Below are positions 51,316 to 61,503 of a stretch of DNA of 64,000 nt, in pieces (positions within the stretch are counted from its first letter, which is position 1; each line of letters begins with the position of its first letter). Source of the DNA: Hydractinia symbiolongicarpus (lineage: Eukaryota > Cnidaria > Hydrozoa > Anthoathecata > Hydractiniidae); the NCBI RefSeq assembly GCF_029227915.1, contig NC_079877.1, positions 20,239,851 to 20,303,850 on the forward strand. Reading direction: 5' to 3'. The position numbers and the translations under genes were made by a program. A model generated the notes under the pieces. It searched no databases, was not told where the DNA came from, and was given only the letters and a program-made list of their open reading frames with translations.

Positions 51316-52359
51316 CTAATTATTACTACCCTTGAGGTAGTAAAAATTATAATACCACTCCTTCACATATTGTGGAGGCACTTTAACATCCTCCGGTACC
51401 TGCATGAGTTCTTCTAAGACGAAGCTTCTTTCGGAGCCGTCTTTCAAATAGTATAGCACACGACTACCTGTCACAATACGGTCAAGTCTGTACGTCTTTT
51501 TATTCCAGAAGGCATCAGTGGCGCGTCTTTTAGAGTCACCATACTCTTCCCCGGGTTGCAGGAGGTACAAGTATAAACCATCCTCGGGTAGGGGCTTTTC
51601 ATCGGGATATTTCTCGCTTTTTGCGAGTGGTACATCATCCAATTTGATCGCTTTGTTAGGCCTAATATCGATCATGGTAGTCTTGGTATTATTAAGGCTT
51701 TTGACGATTGTATACAGGTGCTTGACCCATGTACTGCTAGCCTCCTCGGAAACCAACTCCTGTGCATCTTGTGGTTTAAATAGTCTCTCTGCAAGGACCT
51801 TGTTGTAGCTTTCAACAAAGGCCGTGAATGTATGGTGGTACTTGGTGGTAGCCCTCTTAATTTCAACACCCTTACCTTCCAGGAGCTTGCCCACATCTGA
51901 TTTGAACTCACCACCATTATCGCACTGAAAAGTTTTAGGGTAGTGTAAAGGTCCCGCTTTGTATATGTCCTTAAACATATCCGCGACCTCGCTGGCCTTC
52001 TTTGTTCGTAAGGGTCTTGCTACCTTATAACGCGAGGCTACATCGATGCCGGTTAGGATGTACCTGTACGTATTGCCACACAGCCGATCATGGGGCATAT
52101 ATAAAAGATCAAATTGGTGCATCTCCTTGGGTCTCGTAATGGTAAAGTGTGGATAATCGATACGTTTTGGACCCTTGATATGCCGGAGAAATAGGAGTTT
52201 CCTACTAAGCCAATGCATTACCTTCTTTTTGGAGAGACCGCTCTCCTTCGTAATTAATTTGACGGCTTTCCGTCCAACCCACAGATGTTCCGGGGTATAG
52301 TAGATATTGCCAAGATTTTCGGCTTCCTTCTCGGTAATGATGTGTGATGCTTTTGACAT
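51316..52359 (-). CDS. INT: rve integrase, intact
   Basis: 347 residues from MSKASHIITEKEAENLGNIY. N-terminal helical domain with VGRKAVKLITKESGLSKKKV (HTH-like), a core with the DDE triad: D in YILTGIDVASRYKVA, D in FQCDNGGEFKSD, E in FTAFVESYNKVLAE, and a C-terminal part with RLDRIVTGSRVLYYL like a chromo/SH3-type tail. Start preceded by GTATAATAAAGAGAC. The only undamaged integrase in the window. Catalyses strand transfer of the element ends and creates short target duplications. Confidence 0.95.
   Translation of the reverse strand: MSKASHIITEKEAENLGNIYYTPEHLWVGRKAVKLITKESGLSKKKVMHWLSRKLLFLRHIKGPKRIDYPHFTITRPKEMHQFDLLYMPHDRLCGNTYRYILTGIDVASRYKVARPLRTKKASEVADMFKDIYKAGPLHYPKTFQCDNGGEFKSDVGKLLEGKGVEIKRATTKYHHTFTAFVESYNKVLAERLFKPQDAQELVSEEASSTWVKHLYTIVKSLNNTKTTMIDIRPNKAIKLDDVPLAKSEKYPDEKPLPEDGLYLYLLQPGEEYGDSKRRATDAFWNKKTYRLDRIVTGSRVLYYLKDGSERSFVLEELMQVPEDVKVPPQYVKEWYYNFYYLKGSNN
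51321..51347. terminator. Hairpin between BRO-like gene and integrase
   Basis: TTACTACC and GGTAGTAA with loop cttga, flanked by A/T pairs. It overlaps the last integrase codons; BRO stop is 51306-51308. Confidence 0.6.
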
Positions 52360-52396
52360 GTCTCTTTATTATACACATGTTAAAAACGTTCCTACA

Positions 52397-52795
52397 TATA
52401 TTTATAGACCACAAAGCCCAGTAGGGATAAGTATAATAAATAAATCCAAGGATGAATGTGAGTTCTTGTTGGGTTTTTGAAGGGGTATAAAAATCCTTCA
52501 ATTGCGGAGCCTTTCTATCAAAGGCAATATAAAATTGGTACATGCTATCGTCTAATTCTTTTAGGCCTCTGCCGGCTTTTATTTGTTTCTCCCGCTGGGT
52601 ATTAAACCAGTCGAGTTTGGCTTGTCTGTCTCGTATCCATTGAGCGTGAGCCGTATTGAGCTTTTCAACGGCCTCGTCGTGACGCCTGCGCTTCGCCTCC
52701 CCATGCCCCGAGAGCTTGCTGAATAAATAATTTGATCCGGAAAATGCCAGAGCGTTTACGGCTGCCCCGGCCACCATTACTGTTATAGTAGCCAT
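52397..52795 (-). pseudogene. Small membrane ORF, C-terminal frameshift
   Basis: MATITVMVAGAAVNALAFSG, then AHAQWIRDRQAKLDWFNTQR and APQLKDFYTPSKTQQELTF. A shift near 52440 moves the last membrane residues (LLGFVVYKYM) to another frame; the wrong frame runs on into integrase (to 52205). Expected end at 52397. Confidence 0.8.
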
Positions 52796-52803
52796 TCTTT
52801 ATT

Positions 52804-54081
52804 TCAATACTCCACACAGTCCAATCTACCATCCAAAATATTCATCTGGGCATCTTGTAACAGGTATACATAGCACCTAAAATCACCGGTTCCATCTGCT
52901 TTCTTTGTAATATGCAGGGTAGTGCCATCACTTAGACGTTGAAGAGGTCTTCCACTACCATGCAAAATATTGTCCGGGGATGCCCGAAAGTCGATGAAGA
53001 GGGCGTATCTCTCGTTAAAAAACTGCCCAATCGTGACGTTCGAGTCGTGGCTTCCAAAGATTCCGAAGATCTGCTCCAAATGATCCATGGGTAACATTGC
53101 GTGAGAGTAGAGTTCATTGGGTTCGCCCTCAACCGTCACTGATATCTTTTCGATTTTGGGGTTATAAAACGTTTCGTTTACGCTCGCGTAGGGATTTACA
53201 TTTCCAGGGTCTATAAACAATAGCAGGACACCTTTGAAGGACTTGGCGGGGTCATCAATCTGGAGATTGTAACTGGTATCTGCTTTTATCATGGTGACCA
53301 CCTTCATCCTCAAAATTCGTTCATAGAGTAAAGCGAGCCTTGCATATCTTGACATCATGGCACTTGCCAAGCCCTCATGGGTGATCTTGTCAAACTCCAA
53401 TCTAATATTAGTAATTTTATACGTAGCATCTGCCAGCTTGGCTGCTGTAGATCCCGGGGCTGCTGTCCCTCCATCTTTGATAACGTCGGCGTAAGGTGCG
53501 AAAATTACGATGAACTGGAGGCGGTCATAGAGTCCTGCCGGGTAGAACGGAAGATCACCAGTCAATTCAAACATTTGGCCCAGGGGTATGCAAAAAGTGT
53601 TCCCATAAGCCGCCACGATTGCCTTTTCTTCATCGGTTCCCACGTGGCCGCTAGCACTTACCTGTAGGGCCCTAACGGTCCCGTCGTTTGGATTAATACC
53701 ATGCAGGATGAGATTATTGTCCCGGTCAAACTTGCGTATCCAGAGATCCCGGTATACGGCTAGAATGTTGTAGTCACTTATGTTCTGCACCTCCTTGCCA
53801 TTCAGGGTAATACGTAGGCTTTTCACCAGACTTTTTCCTATGTTTGACACGATGGTTCTTGTTGTATTAGTCCCCGTCAGAGCCATGTCAAATAGGAGCT
53901 TGAGACTACCCGGAAAGATGACATCATTCTGGGGCATGTTTGGTATGTCAATATAGAGGTCTTCATTCTGATTAATGGTTGATGGGGTATGTGAGATTTG
54001 AACCCTCTGTCTCCTACCTTTCATACCTAGTAGTTGCTTAGCCTCAGTATACGGATCTAAAATGGTTCCAAATGCATTCAT
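52804..54081 (-). CDS. MCP: Major capsid protein (double jelly-roll type), intact
   Basis: 425 residues from MNAFGTILDPYTEAKQLLGM. The frame stays open upstream to 54192 but the start at 54081 fits the box TAATAAATATG and the other copies. Blocks: KGRRQRVQISHTPSTINQNE, GKSLVKSLRITLNGKEVQNI, NLILHGINPNDG, YDRLQFIVIF, RLEFDKITHEGLA, FYNPKIEKISVTVEGEPNEL, ITKKADGTGDFRCYVYLLQD. Predominantly beta with two repeats by eye. Forms the capsid hexon in this class. Together with the integrase it is the best conserved gene. Confidence 0.92.
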   Translation of the reverse strand: MNAFGTILDPYTEAKQLLGMKGRRQRVQISHTPSTINQNEDLYIDIPNMPQNDVIFPGSLKLLFDMALTGTNTTRTIVSNIGKSLVKSLRITLNGKEVQNISDYNILAVYRDLWIRKFDRDNNLILHGINPNDGTVRALQVSASGHVGTDEEKAIVAAYGNTFCIPLGQMFELTGDLPFYPAGLYDRLQFIVIFAPYADVIKDGGTAAPGSTAAKLADATYKITNIRLEFDKITHEGLASAMMSRYARLALLYERILRMKVVTMIKADTSYNLQIDDPAKSFKGVLLLFIDPGNVNPYASVNETFYNPKIEKISVTVEGEPNELYSHAMLPMDHLEQIFGIFGSHDSNVTIGQFFNERYALFIDFRASPDNILHGSGRPLQRLSDGTTLHITKKADGTGDFRCYVYLLQDAQMNILDGRLDCVEY

Positions 54082-54115
54082 ATTTATTACAGAGGGAAAA
54101 ATGTTGTAAATAAAG

Positions 54116-55316
54116 ATGGCTGATAATCCTGGATATGATTTTACAGACGAGAAAGACATAGGTAAGCATGATGAGGATGATAAGGGTGACAAAGAGGATA
54201 CCCAACAATCAACGCAACTCCCCGGAACACAGCAACTTCTATCAACATCGGGACAGCAGCAGGGTACTTCGATAGATAGAATTACAAAATCTATGTTAGA
54301 AAAAGAGGTAGGTGATTTTTATTTGCATTTACATGGTAATTGGAACCTGGGAAATCGGTAGATATAAATGTAATTAATGGTAACTTTGAGCTTGAGGATG
54401 GGCAGCTTTTCTTCAAAAATATAAGGCTTACGAAGGAGAATGGGACCGGGTTCCTGGCACTAAGCACGTTTAGAAAAAATGGCCTTACGGCTCAATATAT
54501 TCGGGATATGGGTTTTACCGAGTATGTCTCCACGCCCAACAGGATGGAGGTGGTCCGGAAACTCGCCATGGATGTTAATAATATTGTTAATGAGGGTAAG
54601 GAGGTGAGATAATTCAAATGAAAACCATCGATAATATAAGGGGAATTATGCATGATGTTGAAACCCTTACCGAGGATACCTCATTCTCTGGCAAATTCAC
54701 CGAGCGTGAAATAAAGGGACTTGATCTCGAACTTCAAACCTATCAGGGGAATATTAGAAGTCTCAAAAACAAGATAGTCTCGTGTAATGTAAATATTGAA
54801 AATTCGGAGAATAGTATTAAAAGTATCAAAAACCAGGTAGATGCCGATAGTGAGATCCATGAGAGCGCGAAGGAGGCCATTGAAAAGCTTGATAGGGTTA
54901 TTTTGAGGATGAAGGAAGAAAGAGATGTTTTGCAGGAGAAAGTGAAGGAGCTTAATAGAGATATTTACAGCCAGCCGAGACATATTAAGAATACGCTGTT
55001 GAAGATCTCCGGGAATGATAAAACTCTGCTTGAAAAATTAAAGATGCTCTTCAAAGAACAAGGTTTTACAATTGCAAGTGTGATCTCTGCCGTAGGTCTA
55101 CTAATTTCCCCCATCGTACTCTCTGTTACCGGTGGAAGCGCCAGAGGTGCTGTAAGAGGAAGTGCCGCAGCGGGTGGTGAAAAAGGGTTCGTACAAAAGC
55201 AACTTGAAAGGCTTGGAAACTCCCTTAAATATCTGGCAGGTAAAGCAGGTGCTGCATTGCCCGGTATTATAGGCACAGTGGTCTCGTTCCTTCTGAGAGT
55301 AGGTTATAGGTTATAG
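54116..55316 (+). pseudogene. Coiled-coil / Gly-Ala membrane protein, frameshifts and 3' truncation
   Basis: MADNPGYDFTDEKDIGKHDE at 54116, 34 bases from MCP start. Acidic leader, Gln-rich part, shift near 54355, FTEYVSTPNRMEVVRKLAMD, shift near 54612, long coiled coil (LKNKIVSCNVNIENSENSIK), hydrophobic FTIASVISAVGLLISPIVLS, then KQLERLGNSLKYLAGKAGAA. The last membrane helices are lost at about 55302 where the retroelement insertion starts. Confidence 0.82.
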
Positions 55317-56003
55317 GTATATTTCGCTGTTTTATAAATGTTACAGGTTAAAGTATCTTGTATATATTCAAAAATGGCAAGAGCAAAGAGAAGGCACAAA
55401 TTGCCTTATCACTAAGCCCCGTTGTTAAGCAAACAAAAGAGAGAGAGTTAAAATAATACTTAATATAATAAAGCAATATTCTAACTATATATATTCCATA
55501 AAAAGATTGTTGAATTTACAAAGGTCTATGTGAGAGTGTGCATCTAAAAATATTTACAAATGTCTATAAGATCAGTGGTTAATAATTTTGTTTTTACATT
55601 ATTCTTGAAACTACATGTTTTGCATTTGTGATTATTTATTTTATTTGTGAAACTGCTTTCAAAGCTCGTAGTAGTGCACACAACTCTCTCCGTCATCTTG
55701 AATGAATACATTTTGATTCAGTAGACACTAATTCTCCATGCCTTCGTGCCCCTGTTGCCATAGATGTAAAAATTGCATAATATTGCACAGTTTTTGTCCC
55801 AATTTACAAAAAGACTTTCAAAGATGGTGGATATTTCAAAAACACAGTTTTTCATAGCCGATTTAAAATTTTGGTACAGGACCGTAGAATTTATCGGTAA
55901 AAATACATTATCAGCCATCAGACTTTTCGTCTGTCATATTCAAAATAATGAATTTCTTAGTGAAAATCTGCTTTGCTCCTAATGCAATGTATAATGTGTG
56001 TAA
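55317..56003. other. Insertion in D, left part: no gene seen
   Basis: AT-rich sequence without recognisable coding. Starts where the coiled-coil gene breaks. The inserted block ends near 58530, before the penton-like stop. Confidence 0.5.
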
Positions 56004-56141
56004 GTCATTTTGAAGAAGAACTACTTTGTTCATCACTAACATACTGCCAAGCAGTGAGCGGGATTCGATCCGCGGTCCCAGAACTGGGAGCCGCTTGGCA
56101 GTATGTTAGTGATGAACAAAGTAGTTCTTCTTCAATATGAC
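56004..56141. repeat. 49-bp arm inverted repeat around a 40-nt tRNA-like loop
   Basis: Arms 56004-56052 and 56093-56141 are complementary except for one position. The loop (56053-56092) read on the minus strand has ggatcgaatcc, close to a tRNA B box (GGTTCGAATCC), and a small gtcccag/ctgggag stem. Could be a foldback element, a snapback SINE, or a precursor-type hairpin. Confidence 0.7.
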
Positions 56142-56693
56142 TATTTTTTCTCTTTAGTATGGTCTTGATATATTTAGTAGCATTATCCTCATAATTTACT
56201 TTATGGGGCATTAATTTGGATTGTGAAATCCAAAATGGAGCGTTTGATGGTCCCTAATTTTCGCAAATTTTCCTTCTTGCAAAAGTTTCTTCCCTTTGTT
56301 TACAAAATATTGTGTAATTTTTTTTCTTCATTTCTTATAGGTCAAGCGAAAGAACAACGGTTTACTTGGTTACTTGTTTACACACGTTTACTTTGTTACT
56401 ATTTAATCTCTTGTCAGACTTGGACACTACCTTGATCTTACAATATACTTTTACATATATATAACTTATAGAATAGATTTTTTTTACGATAAAAAATAAT
56501 ATATATAAAAAATATATATAGCAGCTATATAATTTTACTGTTCTACTTTGTTGTAATTTTACGATCTAGGCATATCGCATTGCTATTGGAACTTTCGGTT
56601 CAACCACTCAACTCAGTTCAGAACTACTGTTTCTGAAGAAATTTTCTCGCTCTTATTAAGGCCAGCTCCATTCTGTTCAATTTTTGTGTAAAT

Positions 56694-57080
56694 ATGACTT
56701 TGGCTTTTCTAATGGCTAGTGACGTTTAGTCCAACCCCGGGCCTGTCAACCCAGATAAAATAGTAATGGGTTCATTTCATCAAGGTCATTCTAGATTTGG
56801 AGAATCAGCGGGTAGCCAATGCGTGTGCAATGCTTTGTGGGCCATCTGTTACCCTTCTATTGCGTCTGTGCGTTACTTGACTTGATCGTATTTTGACACT
56901 AGGGAATGATCTTTACGTCAGCCTTTAGGTTACACCAGTCAATATCTTGCTTTAGACGAACTGCCCAATTCAATTGCAACTGAAAACGGGAATGTACAAA
57001 TTGAAAAGTCAGATACCTATTTATTTGAACTTTCGAGAAATAGTACTTCCTTTCTCCGTGCCCAGTAATATGCCAATGAT
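56694..57080 (+). pseudogene. Remnant with 2A-like peptide and C76/OTU-like peptidase start
   Basis: MTLAFLMASDV, a TAG, then SNPGP: a 2A ribosome-skipping motif with its Glu codon turned to stop. It is followed by IVMGSFHQGHSRFGESAGSQ and CVCNALWAICYP, the pattern Q-x-x-x-F-x-x-x-AG-x-QC-x-x-N of herpesvirus-type cysteine deubiquitinases (C76) with Gln, Cys and Asn in place. Stops follow at 56882, then DELPNSIATENGNVQIEKSD near 56960-57010. Probably the 5' part of another transposon's protein. Fragment only. Confidence 0.5.
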
Positions 57081-57239
57081 CTCACGCTATCTCGCAGTGG
57101 AAACCAAGCATAAGAAGTGAGACGATATTTGAACTAATATCGTTATTCAGAGGTAAGTGGGTAAATTTTATTATCTTGAAGCGGAAGAAAATTTTCTTTT
57201 TTACTTTCGTGGATAAACAATTCTCACTCACACATTTAA

Positions 57240-58424
57240 AGTTCTCAGTCAAGGCCTAAGTCCTCTAGTTTGAATTCGTTACCATGTGTTCCTTGAGCTA
57301 GGTTTCTGTTACACAAATGTTTTTAAAATTAAATTTAAGGTTGCATAACATTGTTTTCAGATTTTCGAAGTTTTTGCTTATACTTCTTGTGTTAATGTTA
57401 AGCAATGAAAATTTGTTTTTACATTTTGCAAGATAAGTTTTTGCTTCAATCGGAGAAAAGTTAGTAGTTTCAATTTTTAGATTTTTAAAATAATTCAAGT
57501 CTGGATCAGTCATGTCGTTCAATGGTAAGTTAGAGTTAAATATATCGAAAAAAGATGCGTTATCATCCATTTTTATATTAAGTTGTTATACTATGTTAAG
57601 ATAAAAAATAAAAAAGTGAGTTAGTTTTCACCTGTATTTTTCTCTTTGAATTCTCTTGTGATCAGTCTATCATAAACAATTCGCCAGAATTTTCCGTTTT
57701 CCCTGTCTTTTTTCATTTGTACTCTCAATTCCTTTCTTATTTCGTTTGTTGCATCCGAAAAATCCTCATTAATGTAGATGTTTGTGTCCTTTAATCTGTT
57801 AGCATTTTTTAATATTAGGAGTTTGTCTTTGTAATTCAGTAATTTAAATATTATTGTCCGTGGTCTGGCGTTATCTTGTGCTGTATATGGTCCCATTCTA
57901 TGGATTCTTTCAATGTCTATGTCTTTTGTGATGATTAATCGATTTTTAAACAACCTCTGTACCTTGTCTTCGATTTCCTCTGAATTCTCTCCCTCTGTTT
58001 CACCAATCCCATCTATACGAAGATTATTTCGACGATTTCTGTCTTCTAGTGTTCGTATTTTGTGTTTCAGTTCTGTTTGTGTTTCTACTTATATTTTTTC
58101 TTTTGTTACTCGTTGCTGTTCGTTCGTTTGTTTAATCTCTTCAATCTTTTCGTTTAGCTAATGCTTTATCCATGTCCTTTATTTTGTCATCAATTAACCC
58201 TTGCGTAAATTCAAGGCTTGTTTTAAATTCACCAACCGTTGATTCCAATTCCTTTTATTTGTTTTCCATTAGTTCGATTCTTTTATTAAAACTTTTTACT
58301 TGCTCTGTCAGTTTTTCAATTTTTTCAGTTACAATTTTTGCGTTGCCTGCAATTACATTTAACAATGACTGTTCTTGAATCTCAAACTTTCATTTATGAG
58401 TTCTCTCTTCCATTGATGCCATTA
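57240..58424 (-). mobile_element. LINE 5' part: ORF1 and start of ORF2
   Basis: ORF1 on the minus strand: coiled coil from about 58420 (KIVTEKIEKLTEQ, with stops near 58380, 58255, 58090), then the L1-like RNA-binding domain at 57953-57621 (IERIHRMGPYT, RPRTIIFKLLNYKDKLLILK, IYINEDFSDAT). ORF2 starts 57570 with MDDNASFFDIFNSNLPLNDM and reaches the endonuclease start (FSLLNINTRSISKNFENLKT, ICVTET) before it breaks at 57298. The rest of ORF2 is absent. Unusual piece because LINEs normally lose 5' ends. Confidence 0.7.
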
Positions 58425-58537
58425 TGATTAAAAAATTTAAATTAAATTAAACTTAAACTCAGGGACCTGGAATTAGTTTGAGTTTTTTTATCTGTGAGTT
58501 CTCTGCCGGGTTTGTCGTGCTATACATTAAATAAGCC

Positions 58538-59709
58538 TTATTTTTTCAACCAAATATAGGCTAGGATGATACCCACCCCCATAGTGATCATAACAGTCTT
58601 GGTATCCTCGTGCTGGTTTTTTGAGGGTTGCTCGGGTATGGGAGGCGATGTTGTTGTAGGCTCAGGAGGTATGGATGGTATAGCCTGTATTGTATGGTCT
58701 GGAGTATGTATGGGAGGTGTAATAGGTGTGGTATGCTTAGGGGGTATTGGCAGTGTGGCATGCCTTGGATTGGGTGTTTTGATGGTATGCTTGAGGGCTG
58801 TGGCAGATCCATGCCTCATAAGTGGCTTTCAGATCAAGTTTTATGCCGATAATTGCGTTCATGGGCGCTGTGAGGATGTTGTTGTTATAGCCTACGATTT
58901 TGCCTATGCGCAAGTTCATATCGGAGGGCAGCATGTACACACCGTGCATGACCGCGAAGTTCACTGGAGTCCTGGCATATTGCAGTACTTTTTGGAACTC
59001 AGTAATGTCGTGGTTTACATTCGCTATAACCTCAAATTTCAGTACTAGAATTTACCTTGCTGTATAATTATCGGCACCGGTCCCTAGAAGGGATGCCTTG
59101 GCACCTGCCTGGGATCCCAGTAAAAGTATCACGTAAGCCCTGATACTCTCGCTTAGCTTGGTCAAACCCTCCGATGTTAGGCCTTGGCTTGTGGGCATGA
59201 TAAACTTCGCCCAGTCGCCATTAACTTGAGGCCACCATCTACCATCTGTCAATGACGACATGACAGCCTTGAATTTATGATCTGCACCGTATTCGCATAG
59301 CCTGAGCTTGAGTATGGGTTTATGTACTGCGAGAAGCCATCGTCATATGGCATGGGTACCTTCATCCTTGCTAAAACACGACGCATGTGGTAATAGACAT
59401 GGAATTTAAAAATACTGTTGATGAGAGGTACGGAGCCCGTCATGTGCTTGGTACAGATGCCTAGGGCCGTCGTCGCACAAAGGGTAGCGAAATTAACCTG
59501 GATGTTCCAGTAGTCCAATGCTTGTCCTTTCCAATTAATACTAACAGTCTCATCATCATAGCGTGTTTGGTAAACTCCGGGAATACCACGGATATATGAG
59601 ACCCCGTGCTCACGTACAGGTCCTGATGCTCCAAATTTGTAACGCCAAGTGGCCATTCACCCCTGTTACTTTTATACTTTGCCGAATGATTGTATTGATA
59701 GATGTTCAT
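58538..59709 (-). pseudogene. Putative minor capsid (penton-like) protein, broken
   Basis: MNIYQYNHSAKYKSNRGEWP at 59709; shift near 59560; LDYWNIQVNFATLCATTALG; shift near 59280; 59261-59052 carries ESIRAYVILLLGSQAGAKAS; shift near 59040; then VYMLPSDMNLRIGKIVGYNN (58964 downward), a Pro/Thr-rich stretch of about 60 residues and the membrane-like end VMITMGVGIILAYIWLKK. Four breaks at least. See element A for function. Confidence 0.75.
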
Positions 59710-59722
59710 TTCTGTAAAACAA

Positions 59723-60400
59723 ATGGATATGAAACAACTTTATATCACTGACATAGATAAACCTACCATATTTGAAGACTACATGGGACAGGACACCCGT
59801 ATTGCTCTAAAATCGATAAGAATTAGACCCGGATGGCTGATCTTATATAGCAATACGGAGTTTACTATACGGAAAGTAGGACCTGATCAGAGGGTGACTC
59901 GGATTGAGATCATCAACGGCTTATATAGGATCGAGGATATTGCGACCATTGTGAATAGCCAGGCAGAGGACAAGATCAAGCTTTTCGTATTGAAAAGTGG
60001 CTACTACAGGCTTCGTGTCGGCGATGCGTACTCGATGGTGATGAATCGACAATTACAAGAGCTCCTGGGCCTACCCTACTATCCTAGTAAGAAGTATTAT
60101 ACGAAGGGCGACTATGATGGGTACTATATGACCGACATTTACCATAGACTGAGACTCGTTTATCCCCAGTTGTATGAGGACGATTGCCTCCTTGATGGCA
60201 AAAAGTCCAATATTCTGGCCCTGCTTCCCACCAAAGAATTGAACGCCTGGGGGGACAGGCTGACCTGGAGTTTTGATACCTCTACGTACCTTCCACTAAA
60301 AGGCTCCACGGACTGTTTGGAGTTCCTTTTAACGGACGTATTCCACCATGAAAAAAAAGTGACGTTCACCGGCCTCGCGATGTGCATTCTCATAGGATAA
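59723..60400 (+). CDS. P1, conserved Polinton protein, intact
   Basis: About 225 residues from MDMKQLYITDIDKPTIFEDY, the first ATG being 13 bases from the divergent penton-like start. Blocks FTIRKVGPDQRVTRIEIING, LFVLKSGYYRLRVGDAYSMV, KKYYTKGDYDGYY, LTWSFDTSTYLPLKGSTDCL and GLAMCILIG. No domain known to me; beta-rich by eye and always next to capsid genes, so a capsid accessory protein is plausible. The intact frame here suggests it is not tolerated to break early or is simply lucky. Confidence 0.8.
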   Translation: MDMKQLYITDIDKPTIFEDYMGQDTRIALKSIRIRPGWLILYSNTEFTIRKVGPDQRVTRIEIINGLYRIEDIATIVNSQAEDKIKLFVLKSGYYRLRVGDAYSMVMNRQLQELLGLPYYPSKKYYTKGDYDGYYMTDIYHRLRLVYPQLYEDDCLLDGKKSNILALLPTKELNAWGDRLTWSFDTSTYLPLKGSTDCLEFLLTDVFHHEKKVTFTGLAMCILIG

Positions 60401-60404
60401 AAGA

Positions 60405-61064
60405 ATGGGTGATATCAGCAAACTTTATCCGAGTTTGCCGCCTACACTAGCCAGTGCACCCGCACATGGCCCTGATCAGGATGAGGGACAGGTTTTTAGG
60501 CTCAAGAAGATTGAAGAAATAGAACAATATCTAAGGGATGAAATAAAAGAGCGGAATATATTGGCGAAAAAATTCAAGAAGCACAATACGTGAGTCAGGA
60601 TGTGCAACCAGGGTCTGCTTGGCGTAAGTGTAATTACGTCGGGGCTTGGGATAGGAGCTATGGCCTCAGGTATGGGGGTACCGTTGGCTTGTGTCATGGG
60701 GAGACTCGCGATTGCCGCCGGAATAGGGCAAGCCGGTCTTCGAAACGCTTCAAAACGTCTACGTATTAAGTCCAAAAAACATGAGGGCATAAAACTACTT
60801 GCGGAGGCAAAATTGAACAGTATCGTTGACCTGATCAGTAAGGCAATGGAAAATGGTGTTATCAGCGACTATGAGTATAATCTTATCAGTCGTGAAAAGG
60901 AAAGGTATATGTTGTTGAAAGAACAAATGCGGCAGCGGTTTAATCGCATTGTGAATGCTATCAATGAACAGGAGAGAGCCTAGTTGGTTGCCAAAGGCAG
61001 GGAGGAAGGAAAAGATGAAATTTAAAAAAAACTACAATCTGTGCAATATGCAAGCACTATGTAG
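60405..61064 (+). pseudogene. P2, conserved Polinton membrane protein, three stops
   Basis: MGDISKLYPSLPPTLASAPA; TGA at 60591-60593 after KKHNT; LLGVSVITSGLGIGAMASGM membrane-like part; LNSIVDLISKAMENGVISDY; TAG at 60981-60983 and another stop near 61020; end QSVQYASTM at 61064. Start box GATAAAAGAATG follows the P1 stop by four bases. Confidence 0.8.
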
Positions 61065-61159
61065 AGTGCCCACCCGAATATAGGCCTTAATTTTAGGAGA
61101 AATAGAGGGCATACCGGGTGTAACCGGCCGGTACAGCTGGTCGGGTACCTTGAAAGGTA

Positions 61160-61498
61160 TTAAAAAATGACATTATATTTTATTTTTTGCCAGATTTGAC
61201 GATATTTTGCAACGAAATCAGGGTATTCCTCAAAATCGAGGCTCATTGCCGGTGACGCATTTGCATTATACCTACTCACCCCATGCGCGGACCAGATTTT
61301 CGGTGTTTTCACCCTCAGGGTAACAACGAGGTCCTGCGTATGATACCCTATAATATACCTTTGATCCTTGCCTCCATTGGCAGGCCTAGCATCCGAAACT
61401 GTCAGGTATTCCACGTTGATATCATTGATATCTGTAAACGTACTGGCAAAATTGTAGAATAGTTTTGGATTAACAAGCTCATTTTCAAATTGTAGCAT
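61160..61498 (-). CDS. P3b, conserved Polinton protein
   Basis: Start MLQFENELVNPKLFYNFAST at 61498 in the box AATAAAGAAGATG; upstream in-frame ATGs lie in P3a and are ignored. Blocks YLTVSDARPANGGKDQRYII, TPKIWSAHGVSRYNANASPA, MSLDFEEYPDFVAKYRQIWQ. Open, but ends about 40 residues earlier than the C2 fusion, so the tail may be lost. Unknown function. Confidence 0.7.
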   Translation of the reverse strand: MLQFENELVNPKLFYNFASTFTDINDINVEYLTVSDARPANGGKDQRYIIGYHTQDLVVTLRVKTPKIWSAHGVSRYNANASPAMSLDFEEYPDFVAKYRQIWQKIKYNVIF

Positions 61499-61503
61499 CT
61501 TCT

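Noticed and set aside
56053-56092. Functional tRNA gene
   Set aside because: Only a B-box-like word and part of a T arm; no acceptor or anticodon arm.
58566-59048. 160-residue plus-strand Gly/Val/Cys-rich frame
   Set aside because: Antisense of the Pro/Thr-rich end of the penton-like gene; same effect at 36148-36498.
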